A stretch of 18,966 nt of DNA from CAZIHO01 sp964538875 (GTDB taxonomy: Bacteria; Pseudomonadota; Gammaproteobacteria; Chromatiales; Chromatiaceae), in contig CAZIHO010000069.1 of assembly GCA_964538875.1 (NCBI GenBank), positions 1-18,966 on the forward strand, written 5' to 3'. Shown here in pieces: positions 1 through 7,807 of the stretch. The notes under the pieces were generated by a model. It saw nothing but the letters and a program-made list of their open reading frames with translations. It was not told the origin of the DNA and did not search any database. Each line of letters begins with the position of its first letter. Positions within the stretch are counted from its first letter, which is position 1. The translations under genes were made by a program, and so were the position numbers.

Positions 1-4
1 GCGG

Positions 5-907
5 TCAATGCCCGGCCAGGGACAGACCGGCCGCGCGGCGCAGGAAGGACTGGCTGCCGGCGACCCCGATGAACTGGTTGTTGATGCCGATCCGGCGCAC
101 CCGGGGCATGGCGGCTAGGTTGCCGGCGGCATAGAGGTCGCTGAGGGCCTCGATGATGGATGAGCCGAAGCCGCCATTCAATTGATGCTCCTCGACGGTG
201 ACGATGTCCCCGAATTTGCTGGCCAGCAACCGCAATTGGGCCGGGGAGTAGCCGCCGACGAACGGCGCGCTATACACCGCCCAGCCGTTGGCCATGCGCT
301 CCACGTCGGCGACCACATCCGCGAGGATGGCGCCGCAGGCGAGGACCAGCGTTCCGCATCCGGGACGCACCTCGATCAGGTGACCCGGCGCAAATTCCAG
401 CGGGCCGTCACCGTGCAGCCTTGGTTCGCCGGCTTTGTTCAACCGCACGTAGGCAGGCCCCCGGTGCCGGACCATGAACTGGGCGGCCGCGACCGCCTCG
501 ACCGGATCGGCCGGGGCGCACACCAACATGTTCGGGATGGCCCGCAGCATGGCCAGATCCTCGGTGGTGTGGTGTGACGCGCCCTGGGGCCCGTAGGCAT
601 AGCCGGCCCCGACCGCTAGGATTTTGACGTTCGCCTCGTGGTAACAAACGTCGTAGCGGATCTGCTCCATGCAGCGCAAGGTCGGAAAGTTACCGATCGA
701 ATAGGTGAATACCTGATATCCCTCCAAGGCTAGGCCCACCGCCACCTGGGTCATGTTCTGCTCGGCAATCCCTACATTGAGAAAGCGGCCGGGAAAACGG
801 GTAGCGAACGGCTCCAGCACGGAATAGCCCAGGTCCCCGCACAACAGGAAGATCTCGTCATGGGTGGCGGCCAGATCGGTCAGGGTATTGATGAACAGGT
901 TACGCAT
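5..907 (-). CDS. Transketolase, C-terminal (pyrimidine-binding) subunit
   Basis: This 300-residue protein is the second half of a split transketolase. In that family the two halves together use thiamine diphosphate to move a two-carbon ketol unit between sugars in the cytoplasm. The motif VGIAEQNM (residues 45-52) carries Glu49, the family's glutamate that activates the cofactor, and GASHHTTEDLA (about 109-119) is the conserved histidine-containing segment of the pyrimidine domain. The remainder, from about residue 180, fits the transketolase C-terminal domain. The start codon lies inside the end of the upstream N-terminal half gene (8-nt overlap), so the two are probably translated together in equal amounts. 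It is the last gene of the leftward rfbF operon seen here. The family is clear; the acceptor sugar is unknown, and its position among CDP-sugar genes suggests a dedicated role rather than the pentose phosphate pathway. Confidence 0.9.
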   Translation of the reverse strand: MRNLFINTLTDLAATHDEIFLLCGDLGYSVLEPFATRFPGRFLNVGIAEQNMTQVAVGLALEGYQVFTYSIGNFPTLRCMEQIRYDVCYHEANVKILAVGAGYAYGPQGASHHTTEDLAMLRAIPNMLVCAPADPVEAVAAAQFMVRHRGPAYVRLNKAGEPRLHGDGPLEFAPGHLIEVRPGCGTLVLACGAILADVVADVERMANGWAVYSAPFVGGYSPAQLRLLASKFGDIVTVEEHQLNGGFGSSIIEALSDLYAAGNLAAMPRVRRIGINNQFIGVAGSQSFLRRAAGLSLAGH

Positions 908-1727
908 GGCCGGTCTCCAGTTCGCGCCGGGCGGCTTGGTATTGCTCCTCGTCGGGGGACCGGTAGTGCCAGGCCAGCAGGTTCTCCATAAAGCTCACGC
1001 CCTTACCCTTGGTGGTGTGGGCGATGACACACTTGGGACGGCCAGAGCGCCTGGTCTTAGCGGCGCTGAGTACCCGCAGGAGGTCGGTCAGGTTGTGGCC
1101 GTCCACTTCCTCAGTGTCCCAATTGAACGCCCGCAGCTTATCCGGCAGAGGATCGAGATCCATGACCGAGGCGACCGTGCCGAAGCTCTGGATCTTGTTG
1201 TAATCGACAATGGCGACCAGGTTGTCCAGACGATGGTGGCCCGCGAACAAAATGGCCTCCCAGTTGGAGCCTTCGTCCAGCTCGCCGTCGCTGAGCAGGG
1301 CAAATACCGTATAAGGGGCGGCGCGCCGCTGGCCGGCAATGGCCACGCCGCAGGCCACACCGAGGGCGTGACCGAGACTGCCGGTGGACAGCTCCACGCC
1401 GGGCAGCCGGTGATTGATATGGGAGGTGAAGTAGCTGCCGTCGGCGGTGAATAGCTCCGCCAGGTCGATGGGGCCGAAGAAGCCGCGAATATGGAGGGCC
1501 GCGTACAGAGCCGCGCAGGCGTGGCCTTTGCTGTAGAACAGCCGGTCGCGGGCCGCCGCCGCCGGGGCGTCGGGGCTCAGGTTCAACACGGCGCCGTACA
1601 GGACGGCGATCAGGTCTGCCACCGACAGGGAGCCGCCGATGTGGGATGTGCGCTTGCGGAAGCACAGCTCCAGGGCGCTCAAGCGGATGTCGCGGGCCAA
1701 GTGGGCGAGGTCGATGGGGGGGGTCAT
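900..1727 (-). CDS. Transketolase, N-terminal (diphosphate-binding) subunit
   Basis: This 275-residue protein is the thiamine-diphosphate-binding half of a split transketolase. Visible family marks are SHIGGSLS (28-35) with His29, SKGHA (66-70) with His69, STGSLGHALG (114-123) and the cofactor/metal motif SDGELDEGSNWEA (146-158) followed by DYNKIQ (175-180). The chosen ATG gives the normal family start; the open frame runs 43 codons further upstream, but that part is the next gene read in another frame. The ATG overlaps the stop of the upstream epimerase gene as ATGA, and the 3' end overlaps the C-terminal half gene by 8 nt, so the three are translationally coupled. The first glycine of the usual GDGE motif is serine here, a change I believe is common in split transketolases. 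Confidence 0.9.
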   Translation of the reverse strand: MTPPIDLAHLARDIRLSALELCFRKRTSHIGGSLSVADLIAVLYGAVLNLSPDAPAAAARDRLFYSKGHACAALYAALHIRGFFGPIDLAELFTADGSYFTSHINHRLPGVELSTGSLGHALGVACGVAIAGQRRAAPYTVFALLSDGELDEGSNWEAILFAGHHRLDNLVAIVDYNKIQSFGTVASVMDLDPLPDKLRAFNWDTEEVDGHNLTDLLRVLSAAKTRRSGRPKCVIAHTTKGKGVSFMENLLAWHYRSPDEEQYQAARRELETGHA

Positions 1728-2785
1728 GGGCGGTCCGCTCCTGGTGTCATGCAGCGACGACACCAGGCGATGGTGCGGGCGAGGGCGTCGTCCAAGGGAA
1801 TGTGAATGTCCAATCCCAGCTCGTGCCGGGCGCGGCTGATGTCGGGCACGTACCACTGGTGAGGCCGATCCGGACTTGGCTGCGACAGGATCTGGATATC
1901 CGGCCGCTCCACCCCCGCGACCTTGGCCACCCGTTGGGCCAGTTCCAGGATGGACAGGTCCTGGTCCGAACCCACGTTATAGGCCTGGCCGCCCTGGCCG
2001 CGCACCAGGATGGCGAGCAACCACACCACCAGGTCGGACGCATACAGGTAGGAGCGCCGGGGCGTCCCGTCGCCCTGGATGACGAACGGGGCGCGCCGTA
2101 GCGCATCGCGCACAAAGTTACCCACGGCAAACTGCTTATCCAGGGGAATGCGCGGTCCCACCTGGGCAAACACCCGGGCGGACTTGCACGACAGCCCGTA
2201 GGCGTCCGAGTAGGCGCTGCCGAGCCATTCGCTGACCAGCTTCCCGACCCCGTAGGCGGCCTGCGGTGCGGACAGGTCGGGACGGCAGGGATGGTCCTCC
2301 GGGACCCGCTCCAGGGGGGGAGGCACGGCTCCGTACACTGCCCCAGAACTGAGTAGCAGGACGTCCCTGGCACCCCGCTCCCGGCACAAGTCCAGTACCC
2401 GGCGGGTGCCGGCCGTGGTGACCTCATAGGTATGCAAGGGGCTGTGGGTCGCGATGACGTCCGTGGCGGCATGGATGGCGTGGGTGAAGGGGCCGTCCGG
2501 GAAGGGGAAATCCCGCACGTCGCCCGCGACCCAGTCGAGCCAATTGCCCGCCACTAAATCCCCGCTGGCCCAGGCGAATGCTCCGGGATGGCGGCTCAAT
2601 ACCGTGGCCCGCAGGTCCAGGTCCAGGTGGCGGTTGGCGTAGGCCAGCGCCTCCAGGAGCCAGCGGCCGATATAGCCGGTGCCGCCGGTGATAAACAAGC
2701 GGGCACCCGCCAGGGCCAACAGGTCGGAGCGGGCCTGGTCCAGGACCTGGTGCAGGTCGTCCTCATCGACCGGAGCCTCATGCAT
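1724..2785 (-). CDS. NAD-dependent epimerase/dehydratase family protein (nucleotide-sugar modifying)
   Basis: This 353-residue short-chain dehydrogenase-type protein has the Rossmann motif GGTGYIG (34-40), an active-site SSGAVYG region with Ser146/Ser147, and the catalytic YxxxK pair as Tyr178 and Lys182 (AAYGVGK). The C-terminal substrate domain, with DGTPRRSYLYASDL and AYNVGSD, is typical of extended SDR enzymes on nucleotide sugars. Such enzymes epimerise, dehydrate or reduce NDP-sugars; the exact reaction cannot be read from sequence. It has about 27 extra residues before the first beta strand. It overlaps the kinase gene upstream by 8 nt and the transketolase N-half downstream by 4 nt, so it probably acts in the same pathway as RfbF/RfbG, perhaps as the 4-keto-sugar reductase. 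The family is certain; the substrate is inference. Confidence 0.85.
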   Translation of the reverse strand: MHEAPVDEDDLHQVLDQARSDLLALAGARLFITGGTGYIGRWLLEALAYANRHLDLDLRATVLSRHPGAFAWASGDLVAGNWLDWVAGDVRDFPFPDGPFTHAIHAATDVIATHSPLHTYEVTTAGTRRVLDLCRERGARDVLLLSSGAVYGAVPPPLERVPEDHPCRPDLSAPQAAYGVGKLVSEWLGSAYSDAYGLSCKSARVFAQVGPRIPLDKQFAVGNFVRDALRRAPFVIQGDGTPRRSYLYASDLVVWLLAILVRGQGGQAYNVGSDQDLSILELAQRVAKVAGVERPDIQILSQPSPDRPHQWYVPDISRARHELGLDIHIPLDDALARTIAWCRRCMTPGADRP

Positions 2786-3644
2786 GGCGCAGGAACCCGT
2801 TCAGGCGCTGATCGAAGGAAACCCGGTCCCGGACGTAGGAGCCGGACAACTGGGAAATTCGGCTCTTGATGAGGATGACCATGACGGCCAGTGCGATTTC
2901 CAGTTCCCGGCCCAGGGGGGTGCGGTCGAAGGCACCCGGATTGACCAGGGGGGTGTTCTGCATGAACGTCAGCCAGTAGACGTAGTCGTAGCCGTCGGTT
3001 CCCCAAACGGCATCCTCCCAGTCGACCGCCACCAACCCGGTGCCGGTCCACAGAATGTTGCCGGGGCTCAGGTCACCGTGGCACAGCCGACGCGGCCAAC
3101 GGGGAATTTGGATCGCGAGGGACTCCAGGCATTCCCCGGCCCGGTAGCGCACTTGGGCGCCGATCAGGCCGAGACCGGCCAGGGCCGCTAAGGCGTCCCG
3201 TGCCTCCTCCACCAGCAGGGGCAGATCGTCGCTCAGGGGGATGGACAGTTGGGGCGGTGTGGCGGCGAGCCGCCGCTGATAGTCCGAAATCAAGGCCAAT
3301 ACCGCCCCTATGCCCACTTTATGCGGGGGCGCGCTGAAGTGATCCATCATCAGCCAAAGCCGCCGAGTACCGCCCTCCTCCACCCACAGCGGCGCCACCT
3401 CCATGAGGCTGGAGAGAATCTCCAGCTCCTGTCGCAGGCGCCCCGCGCCGTTGGTCCACGCATGGGTTTTGAGAAAACGCGGACGGCCATCGATGACCGC
3501 CGCGTAGCCTGTGCCGAGGGTGCCGCCGGTCACGGGCTCCAGTCGGGTGATACCCGGCCCGAGGGCAGCCCGCAGGCACTCCAGCGCCGGGTGGGCGGCT
3601 GGGGCCGCCTGCTGGTCCCGGAAATGGCGGAGCTTGCTCAGCAT
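2778..3644 (-). CDS. Phosphotransferase (aminoglycoside phosphotransferase/choline kinase-like)
   Basis: This 288-residue protein has the kinase-like fold marks of the APH/choline kinase family: a probable ATP-binding lysine (Lys59 in RFLKT), the catalytic loop HGDLSPGN (189-196) with Asp191 and Asn196, and the metal-binding DWED (208-211). Such enzymes transfer phosphate from ATP to a hydroxyl of a small molecule or sugar. Nothing shows a role in antibiotic resistance, and its place between a sulfotransferase and a nucleotide-sugar epimerase suggests that it phosphorylates a sugar precursor or a polysaccharide component. Its stop overlaps the epimerase start by 8 nt, and 16 nt separate its ATG from the end of the upstream sulfotransferase. 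No signal peptide or membrane segment is evident, so it should be cytoplasmic. The substrate is unknown. Confidence 0.8.
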   Translation of the reverse strand: MLSKLRHFRDQQAAPAAHPALECLRAALGPGITRLEPVTGGTLGTGYAAVIDGRPRFLKTHAWTNGAGRLRQELEILSSLMEVAPLWVEEGGTRRLWLMMDHFSAPPHKVGIGAVLALISDYQRRLAATPPQLSIPLSDDLPLLVEEARDALAALAGLGLIGAQVRYRAGECLESLAIQIPRWPRRLCHGDLSPGNILWTGTGLVAVDWEDAVWGTDGYDYVYWLTFMQNTPLVNPGAFDRTPLGRELEIALAVMVILIKSRISQLSGSYVRDRVSFDQRLNGFLRHA

Positions 3645-3660
3645 GGTCGCCGTCGGCGGA

Positions 3661-4614
3661 CTAGATGCCGGAGTAATAGGGTGTCAAGTAATCAATACGG
3701 TCGTAGCCGAAGTGGCGGGCCAGCGCCGCCGTGGCATAAGCGATCTGGGTTTTTTCCGCTGCGCTCAGTTCGTCAATGATGGCGCGGTTGTATTCGGCGG
3801 TGCTCTTCAGCACAGTCCCCCAGGGGGCGATGTGGTCCTTGATCTCCCGGCCGTTCCAACTGGGATAAAGCAGAGCCTCTTCGAACGGCACGCCGATGAA
3901 CGCGGCAACTTGTTCCATGAAATCCCGTTTGTTTTCTACCAGGTCTTCATAGCGGAAGATGCGCACGTTGGCCGGCAGCATACGGGCGTACATCTCCACC
4001 GTCGAGTGATAGATATTCCAGGTAATCAGGTACTTGCCGATGGACTGGGGGAAGGGGCGGCGCTTGGTATCCCGATACGCCGAGAAGGGGTTGCGCACGA
4101 TGTGCAGGATGCGCACGCCGGGAAAGTCCCGGACCATGCGGTCGGCGTCAATACCGATCGCTGGGGAATAGCCCACGTAGCGCTGGCCGGGCCGTAGCGG
4201 CATATGGTGATTGTTCCAGGCGGCAAAGGTGGCGCGGAACAATGCCTCGATCACGGTCCGGCGCGGGTGCGGCGGGGCGCCCAGGATGCGCTGGAACTCG
4301 GCGATGCGGTCCGCCTCGTTCAGGTCGAGGTCAACGTCCCGGAACTTGGAAGCGTTGCGCTTGCGCAGAAAGGTTTTGAGCTCCTCGTCGATCATTTGCT
4401 CGTACAACTCGACGGCGCTGAGACCTTCGGGGAATTCCGGGTAGCGGTATTGCACCCGCTCCACCGAAGCCAGAAAGTCGTTAAAGTTGCGGTTGCCCAG
4501 TTGTGACTCGAAGGGGTAGACCAGCAACTGGGAGTGGCCGTCCAAGTGCCTGTGGGTCACGTTGCCGCCGTGTTCGAATCCGGCCGAGACCATGACCAAG
4601 TGGAAGTCGTTCAT
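3661..4614 (-). CDS. Sulfotransferase family protein with divergent P-loop
   Basis: This 317-residue protein resembles bacterial carbohydrate sulfotransferases, which move sulfate from PAPS to a hydroxyl. The 3'-phosphate-binding segment is clear (ILHIVRNPFSAYRDT), and RIFRYEDLVENK and the following helices match the family. The N-terminal 5'-phosphosulfate loop is not the standard RSGTT type: the place is taken by SAGFEHGGNVTHRHLDGH (10-27), followed by YPFESQLG. It may therefore belong to a distinct subfamily or use a changed donor. The selected ATG forms ATGA with the stop of rfbG; an open frame 52 codons longer is the rfbG tail in another frame. Position in the rfbF-rfbG operon suggests it modifies the same polysaccharide. 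The family is fairly sure; activity and acceptor are not. Confidence 0.78.
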   Translation of the reverse strand: MNDFHLVMVSAGFEHGGNVTHRHLDGHSQLLVYPFESQLGNRNFNDFLASVERVQYRYPEFPEGLSAVELYEQMIDEELKTFLRKRNASKFRDVDLDLNEADRIAEFQRILGAPPHPRRTVIEALFRATFAAWNNHHMPLRPGQRYVGYSPAIGIDADRMVRDFPGVRILHIVRNPFSAYRDTKRRPFPQSIGKYLITWNIYHSTVEMYARMLPANVRIFRYEDLVENKRDFMEQVAAFIGVPFEEALLYPSWNGREIKDHIAPWGTVLKSTAEYNRAIIDELSAAEKTQIAYATAALARHFGYDRIDYLTPYYSGI

Positions 4615-5771
4615 GTTGATGGCTCTGTAGAAAGGATGGGTTGCACTGGCAGTTCTAGGGTCCCAGGGGCTGACGAGGGGGACCCGGACTCTGCCGCGAC
4701 CTGGTAGGCCTCGATCTGCTCCAGGGTAAGCGCCGCCACGTCCGCGCCGGCGTGCCTCTGTTTGGCCCAAGCGACCGTCAGGGCGAGGGCCTGATCCAAG
4801 CCCAGCACCGGGTGCCAGCCGAGGCGGTGGCGGGCTTTGGCAATGTCGAGCGTGAGATAGGACGCCTCATGGGGGTGCGCCCCGCTATCCAGGCGCCAGC
4901 CCGCCTGCTCGCCCCACAGCCGCGCCATCCGCTCGACGATCCAGGCGACTGGCCGGGCATCTTCGTCAGCGGGTCCGAAGTTCCAGGCCTCGGCCAAACC
5001 AGCACCTTCTTCAAATAGCTGCTGGGCCAGCAGCAAATAGCCGCGCAGGGGCTCCAGCACATGCTGCCAGGGACGGATGGCGGCGGGATTGCGGATAACG
5101 ACCGGGCGGCCTTGCTCGAAGGCGGCCAGGATGTCGGGGATCAGCCGGTCTTTGGCCCAGTCCCCGCCGCCTATCACGTTGCCGGCCCGGGCACTGGCCA
5201 GAGCGGCGCCGGTATGGAAGAACGAGGAGCGGTAGGCGGCAGTCACCAACTCGGCGCAGGCCTTGCTGTTGCTGTAGGGGTCATGGCCACCCAACCGGTC
5301 ATTCTCGCGGTAGCCCCAATGCCACTCGCGGTTGTCGTAGCACTTGTCAGTCGTGATATTGACCAGGGCCCGGATCCCCGGGATGGTCCGGGCGCACTCC
5401 AGCAGGTGAACAGTGCCCATGACGTTGGTGGCATAGGTGTCCACCGGGGCCTGGTAGGAATGGCGCACCAGGGATTGGGCGGCCAGGTGGATCACCACCT
5501 CCGGGCGGGACTCGGCCCACACCCGGGAAACCGCGCCTAGATCCCGGATGTCCGCCAAGACCGAGCGCATCCCCGCGCCAACCTGGGCCTCCTCGAACAG
5601 GCTGGGACGGGTGGGTGGTGCCAGCGCCAGACCGGTGAGTTCGGCCCCGAGGCGCTGCAGCCACAGGGCCAGCCAACTCCCCTTAAAGCCGGTATGGCCA
5701 GTCAGAAGAACACGCCGGCCGCGCCAAAAGGCGGGGCGCACCGCCCCGGCGCTTATGGCCACACCTTCCAT
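4611..5771 (-). CDS. rfbG: CDP-glucose 4,6-dehydratase
   Basis: This 386-residue extended SDR enzyme converts CDP-glucose to CDP-4-keto-6-deoxyglucose, the branch point for CDP-linked deoxysugars. Diagnostic features are the NAD motif GHTGFKGSWLALWL (25-38), HLAAQSLVR (95-103), NITTDKCYDN (138-147) and the catalytic pair Tyr166/Lys170 in YSNSK, followed by a family-typical RAGNVIGGGDWAKDRLIPD segment. The C-terminal tail of about 30 residues is longer than usual and low in complexity. The ATG chosen gives the normal N-terminus; upstream codons in the same frame belong to rfbF in another frame. The first 19 nt overlap the end of rfbF, so the two are coupled. Naming is supported both by motifs and by direct linkage to the cytidylyltransferase. 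Confidence 0.93.
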   Translation of the reverse strand: MEGVAISAGAVRPAFWRGRRVLLTGHTGFKGSWLALWLQRLGAELTGLALAPPTRPSLFEEAQVGAGMRSVLADIRDLGAVSRVWAESRPEVVIHLAAQSLVRHSYQAPVDTYATNVMGTVHLLECARTIPGIRALVNITTDKCYDNREWHWGYRENDRLGGHDPYSNSKACAELVTAAYRSSFFHTGAALASARAGNVIGGGDWAKDRLIPDILAAFEQGRPVVIRNPAAIRPWQHVLEPLRGYLLLAQQLFEEGAGLAEAWNFGPADEDARPVAWIVERMARLWGEQAGWRLDSGAHPHEASYLTLDIAKARHRLGWHPVLGLDQALALTVAWAKQRHAGADVAALTLEQIEAYQVAAESGSPSSAPGTLELPVQPILSTEPST

Positions 5772-6529
5772 GGCGCCTGGCCGCCGGCCCAGAGCTGCTC
5801 CAGCAGGTGTTTGTCCCGCAGGGTATCCATGGGCTGCCAGAAGCCATGGTGCTGGTAAGCGGACAACTGTCCGGATGCTGCCAGCGTCTCCAGCGGCCCA
5901 TGCTCCCAGACGGTGGAGTCGTCCTGCAACAGGTCCAACACCTTCGGCGCAAGGACAAAGAACCCGCCGTTGATCATGCCGCTTTCGCACTTGGGCTTTT
6001 CCTCGAATGAGGCGACGCGATGGTGGGTTTGGATGTCGAGGACGCCGAAGCGGCTGGGTGGGTAGACGGCGGTGAGGGTGGCCAGAGTCCCCTGGGCACG
6101 GTGAAAGGCGACCAGGGCAGCAATGTCGATATCACTGATGCCGTCGCCATAGGTAAAGCAGAAGGCATCCTCGTCCTGGATGTAGCGAGCTACCCGTTTC
6201 AGGCGCCCCCCGGTCATGGTTTGCTCACCTGTGTCGATGAGGGTCACCCGCCAGGGCTCCGCATGGTGCTGATGGACCTCCATACGATTGCTGACCATGT
6301 CGAACGTGACATCCGACATGTGGAGGAAGTAATTGGCGAAGTATTCCTTGATGAGGTAGCCCTTGTAGCCGCAGCAGATGATGAAGTCATTGAGCCCGTA
6401 GTGGGAGTAGATCTTCATGATGTGCCAGAGGATGGGTTTGCCGCCAATCTCCACCATGGGTTTGGGCCGTACCTGGGTCTCCTCCGAGATGCGGGTACCC
6501 AGGCCTCCGGCAAGTATGACGACTTTCAT
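5753..6529 (-). CDS. rfbF: Glucose-1-phosphate cytidylyltransferase
   Basis: This 258-residue nucleotidyltransferase makes CDP-glucose from CTP and glucose 1-phosphate. It opens with the sugar-nucleotidyltransferase motif AGGLGTRISEETQVRPKPM (7-25), and the KPILWHIMKIY, CCGYKGYLIKEYF and TYGDGISDID segments are characteristic of RfbF rather than of RmlA or GalU. Length matches the family (about 257). The start at MKVVILAGG is preferred over a non-ATG start 10 codons upstream because the family begins there, and a GGA lies 9 nt before the ATG. It is the first gene of the leftward operon and is preceded by a leader of about 460 noncoding nt holding a candidate promoter. Its 3' end overlaps rfbG by 19 nt. 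Confidence 0.95.
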   Translation of the reverse strand: MKVVILAGGLGTRISEETQVRPKPMVEIGGKPILWHIMKIYSHYGLNDFIICCGYKGYLIKEYFANYFLHMSDVTFDMVSNRMEVHQHHAEPWRVTLIDTGEQTMTGGRLKRVARYIQDEDAFCFTYGDGISDIDIAALVAFHRAQGTLATLTAVYPPSRFGVLDIQTHHRVASFEEKPKCESGMINGGFFVLAPKVLDLLQDDSTVWEHGPLETLAASGQLSAYQHHGFWQPMDTLRDKHLLEQLWAGGQAPWKVWP

Positions 6530-6607
6530 GACGGACGTTCCGCTACCGGCCGGCTGCAAATGGGGTGACCGGAGCCGGCAACGCCTTGGCTGATGGGCTC
6601 CTAGCCC

Positions 6608-6626
6608 CCCGCAACCTAGGTGCGGG
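6608..6626. repeat. Short imperfect palindrome in the rfbF leader
   Basis: CCCGC and GCGGG flank ACCTAGGT, itself a perfect 8-nt palindrome, with one unpaired A. In an rfbF leader transcript this could form a GC-rich hairpin about 80 nt before the start codon. There is no following T-run on either side, so it is not a standard intrinsic terminator. Confidence 0.3.
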
Positions 6627-6799
6627 TTGGATAGGAGCTGCCGTCATTGACTGTCCTGTGGCGATGTTACTAGCCCCAATTTTGAACGATTGTGATCCCG
6701 CGCCCCTGGAACCGCCCGCCTGCCAGACCCGGATTCCAGACCTGTGGCGCCTTGCCGGTTTGCGCGGACCCGTGTGGCATAGCGCAGGGCTCAGGAGTC

Positions 6800-6828
6800 A
6801 TTTTCAACCGCCCCATGGGAACCGTCAA
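6800..6828 (-). promoter_or_regulatory. Candidate sigma70-type promoter for the rfbF operon
   Basis: On the minus strand TTGACG (6828-6823; 5 of 6 to consensus) is followed after 17 nt by GAAAAT (6805-6800; 4 of 6). An eight-A tract lies directly upstream of the -35 element and could act as an UP-like element. Predicted transcription would start near 6793, leaving a leader of about 264 nt before rfbF. Found by eye; not scored against background. Confidence 0.35.
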
Positions 6829-6991
6829 TTTTTTTTGCCGACCGGCACGACCAAGGGTTCTCATCCGCCTGGCCTTGGACCGTTAGCCTTCGTTAACGGC
6901 GGTTGAATATCGGGCGGATGTTGCGTGGGCGGCGACTTGCTGGCCTGGCCACTGCACTGGCGCTGCGGCAGCGATTTCCCGGCCCCCACAG

Positions 6992-7807
6992 TCACCTATA
7001 GCAGCGCGCCAGCATCCTGGCTAGCACCGACACCGGAAGTTTGAGATACCAAGTCATGGGAGTGCTGCCCCAGTGCCGTCGCACGATCTCCATCGCTTCC
7101 CGGTAGTGCCGGTAGGGCTGGCTCAGGGTCTTGGCGCCCCGATGCAGGCGAGTCATGGCGACCACCGAATCCGTGAATTTGAGGCCATCGTCTACGTTGG
7201 CTAGACGCCACCAGAGGTCGTAATCCAAGGCCAGGTGATACCGGGTATCTAGGCCGTTGACTTGCTCCCAAGCGCTACGCCGTATCAGTGCTGCGGGTTG
7301 GGAAACGGTGCACCGGCGTGCGAATGCGGCACGGTTGAAGGCTCCGGTGGGATATGGGCCTAACACCCGGTCCGCAGAGTCGATAAATAAGCCGCGGCCG
7401 TACACCACCGCCGGGCCGGGATGGGTCGCCATGGCCTCTACCAGCGCCCTGAGCCCGCCCGGAGCATAAGCGTCATCGGCGTTGAGCCAAGTGACAAATG
7501 GGGCGGAACCACGGGTGATACCTTCATTGATCGCCGCTGCCTGGCCGCCGTCCGGATGACTGCGCCAATAGGAGAGCCGCGATTGCCAGCGCTGGATGAC
7601 GGCCAGGCTCGCATCACTGGACCCCCCGTCCAGAACCATCACCTCGACCGGTATCTCTTGGGCGAAAATCGAAACCAAAGCCCGTTCTAAGAAGTCCCCA
7701 TGGTTCAGATTGGGAACCGCTATAGTCACCACAGGATCACCGGCATTCTCCCCCACCAGCTGCGGGAGAAAATTCAGCGTATTGATATTTAATGAATTAT
7801 TTTGCAC
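6992..7807 (-). CDS. Glycosyltransferase family 2
   Basis: A GT-A-fold inverting glycosyltransferase of about 271 residues. Marks are VTIAVPNLNHGDFLERAL (27-44), VMVLDGGSSD (56-65), SHPDGGQAAAINEGI (83-97) and the metal/nucleotide motif NADD (109-112), then DYDLWWRLA near the C-terminal catalytic region. It should add one sugar to the growing glycan on the cytoplasmic face. The start is uncertain. The GTG at 7807 is used here; an ATG at 7873 and a GTG at 7897 are also in frame, but the codons between 7873 and 7807 are poor in third-position G/C, unlike the gene body, which argues that they are not coding. GTGs further in are also possible. It is separated from both neighbouring operons by 294 nt or more, so it may have its own promoter. 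Confidence 0.85.
   Translation of the reverse strand: MQNNSLNINTLNFLPQLVGENAGDPVVTIAVPNLNHGDFLERALVSIFAQEIPVEVMVLDGGSSDASLAVIQRWQSRLSYWRSHPDGGQAAAINEGITRGSAPFVTWLNADDAYAPGGLRALVEAMATHPGPAVVYGRGLFIDSADRVLGPYPTGAFNRAAFARRCTVSQPAALIRRSAWEQVNGLDTRYHLALDYDLWWRLANVDDGLKFTDSVVAMTRLHRGAKTLSQPYRHYREAMEIVRRHWGSTPMTWYLKLPVSVLARMLARCYR

Larger units (their letters stand above)
6530..6991. other. 462-nt noncoding leader/intergenic region before rfbF
   Basis: No credible protein is seen on either strand; the open frame at 6565-6906 (+) has no recognisable domain. The region lies downstream of a leftward GT2 gene and upstream of rfbF. It holds a candidate leftward promoter (6800-6828), an 8-T run on the plus strand (6829-6836) that is an A-tract upstream of that promoter on the minus strand, and an imperfect palindrome at 6608-6626. 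A GGTAGC-containing stretch on the minus strand at 6539-6550 resembles the RfaH ops element loosely. Confidence 0.6.

Noticed and set aside
864..1454. Plus-strand frame of 196 codons antisense to the transketolase genes
   Set aside because: It is a shadow of a strongly supported gene, with no family features.
2778..3644. Antibiotic resistance kinase
   Set aside because: Only the general APH fold is seen; context points to glycan metabolism.
6829..6836. T8 run as an intrinsic terminator on the plus strand
   Set aside because: No stem precedes it, and no plus-strand gene ends nearby; it fits better as an A-tract of a leftward promoter.
6565..6906. Possible small gene in the rfbF leader (+)
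   Set aside because: Composition is Pro/Gly-rich without domain or ribosome site, and it covers a promoter-like region.
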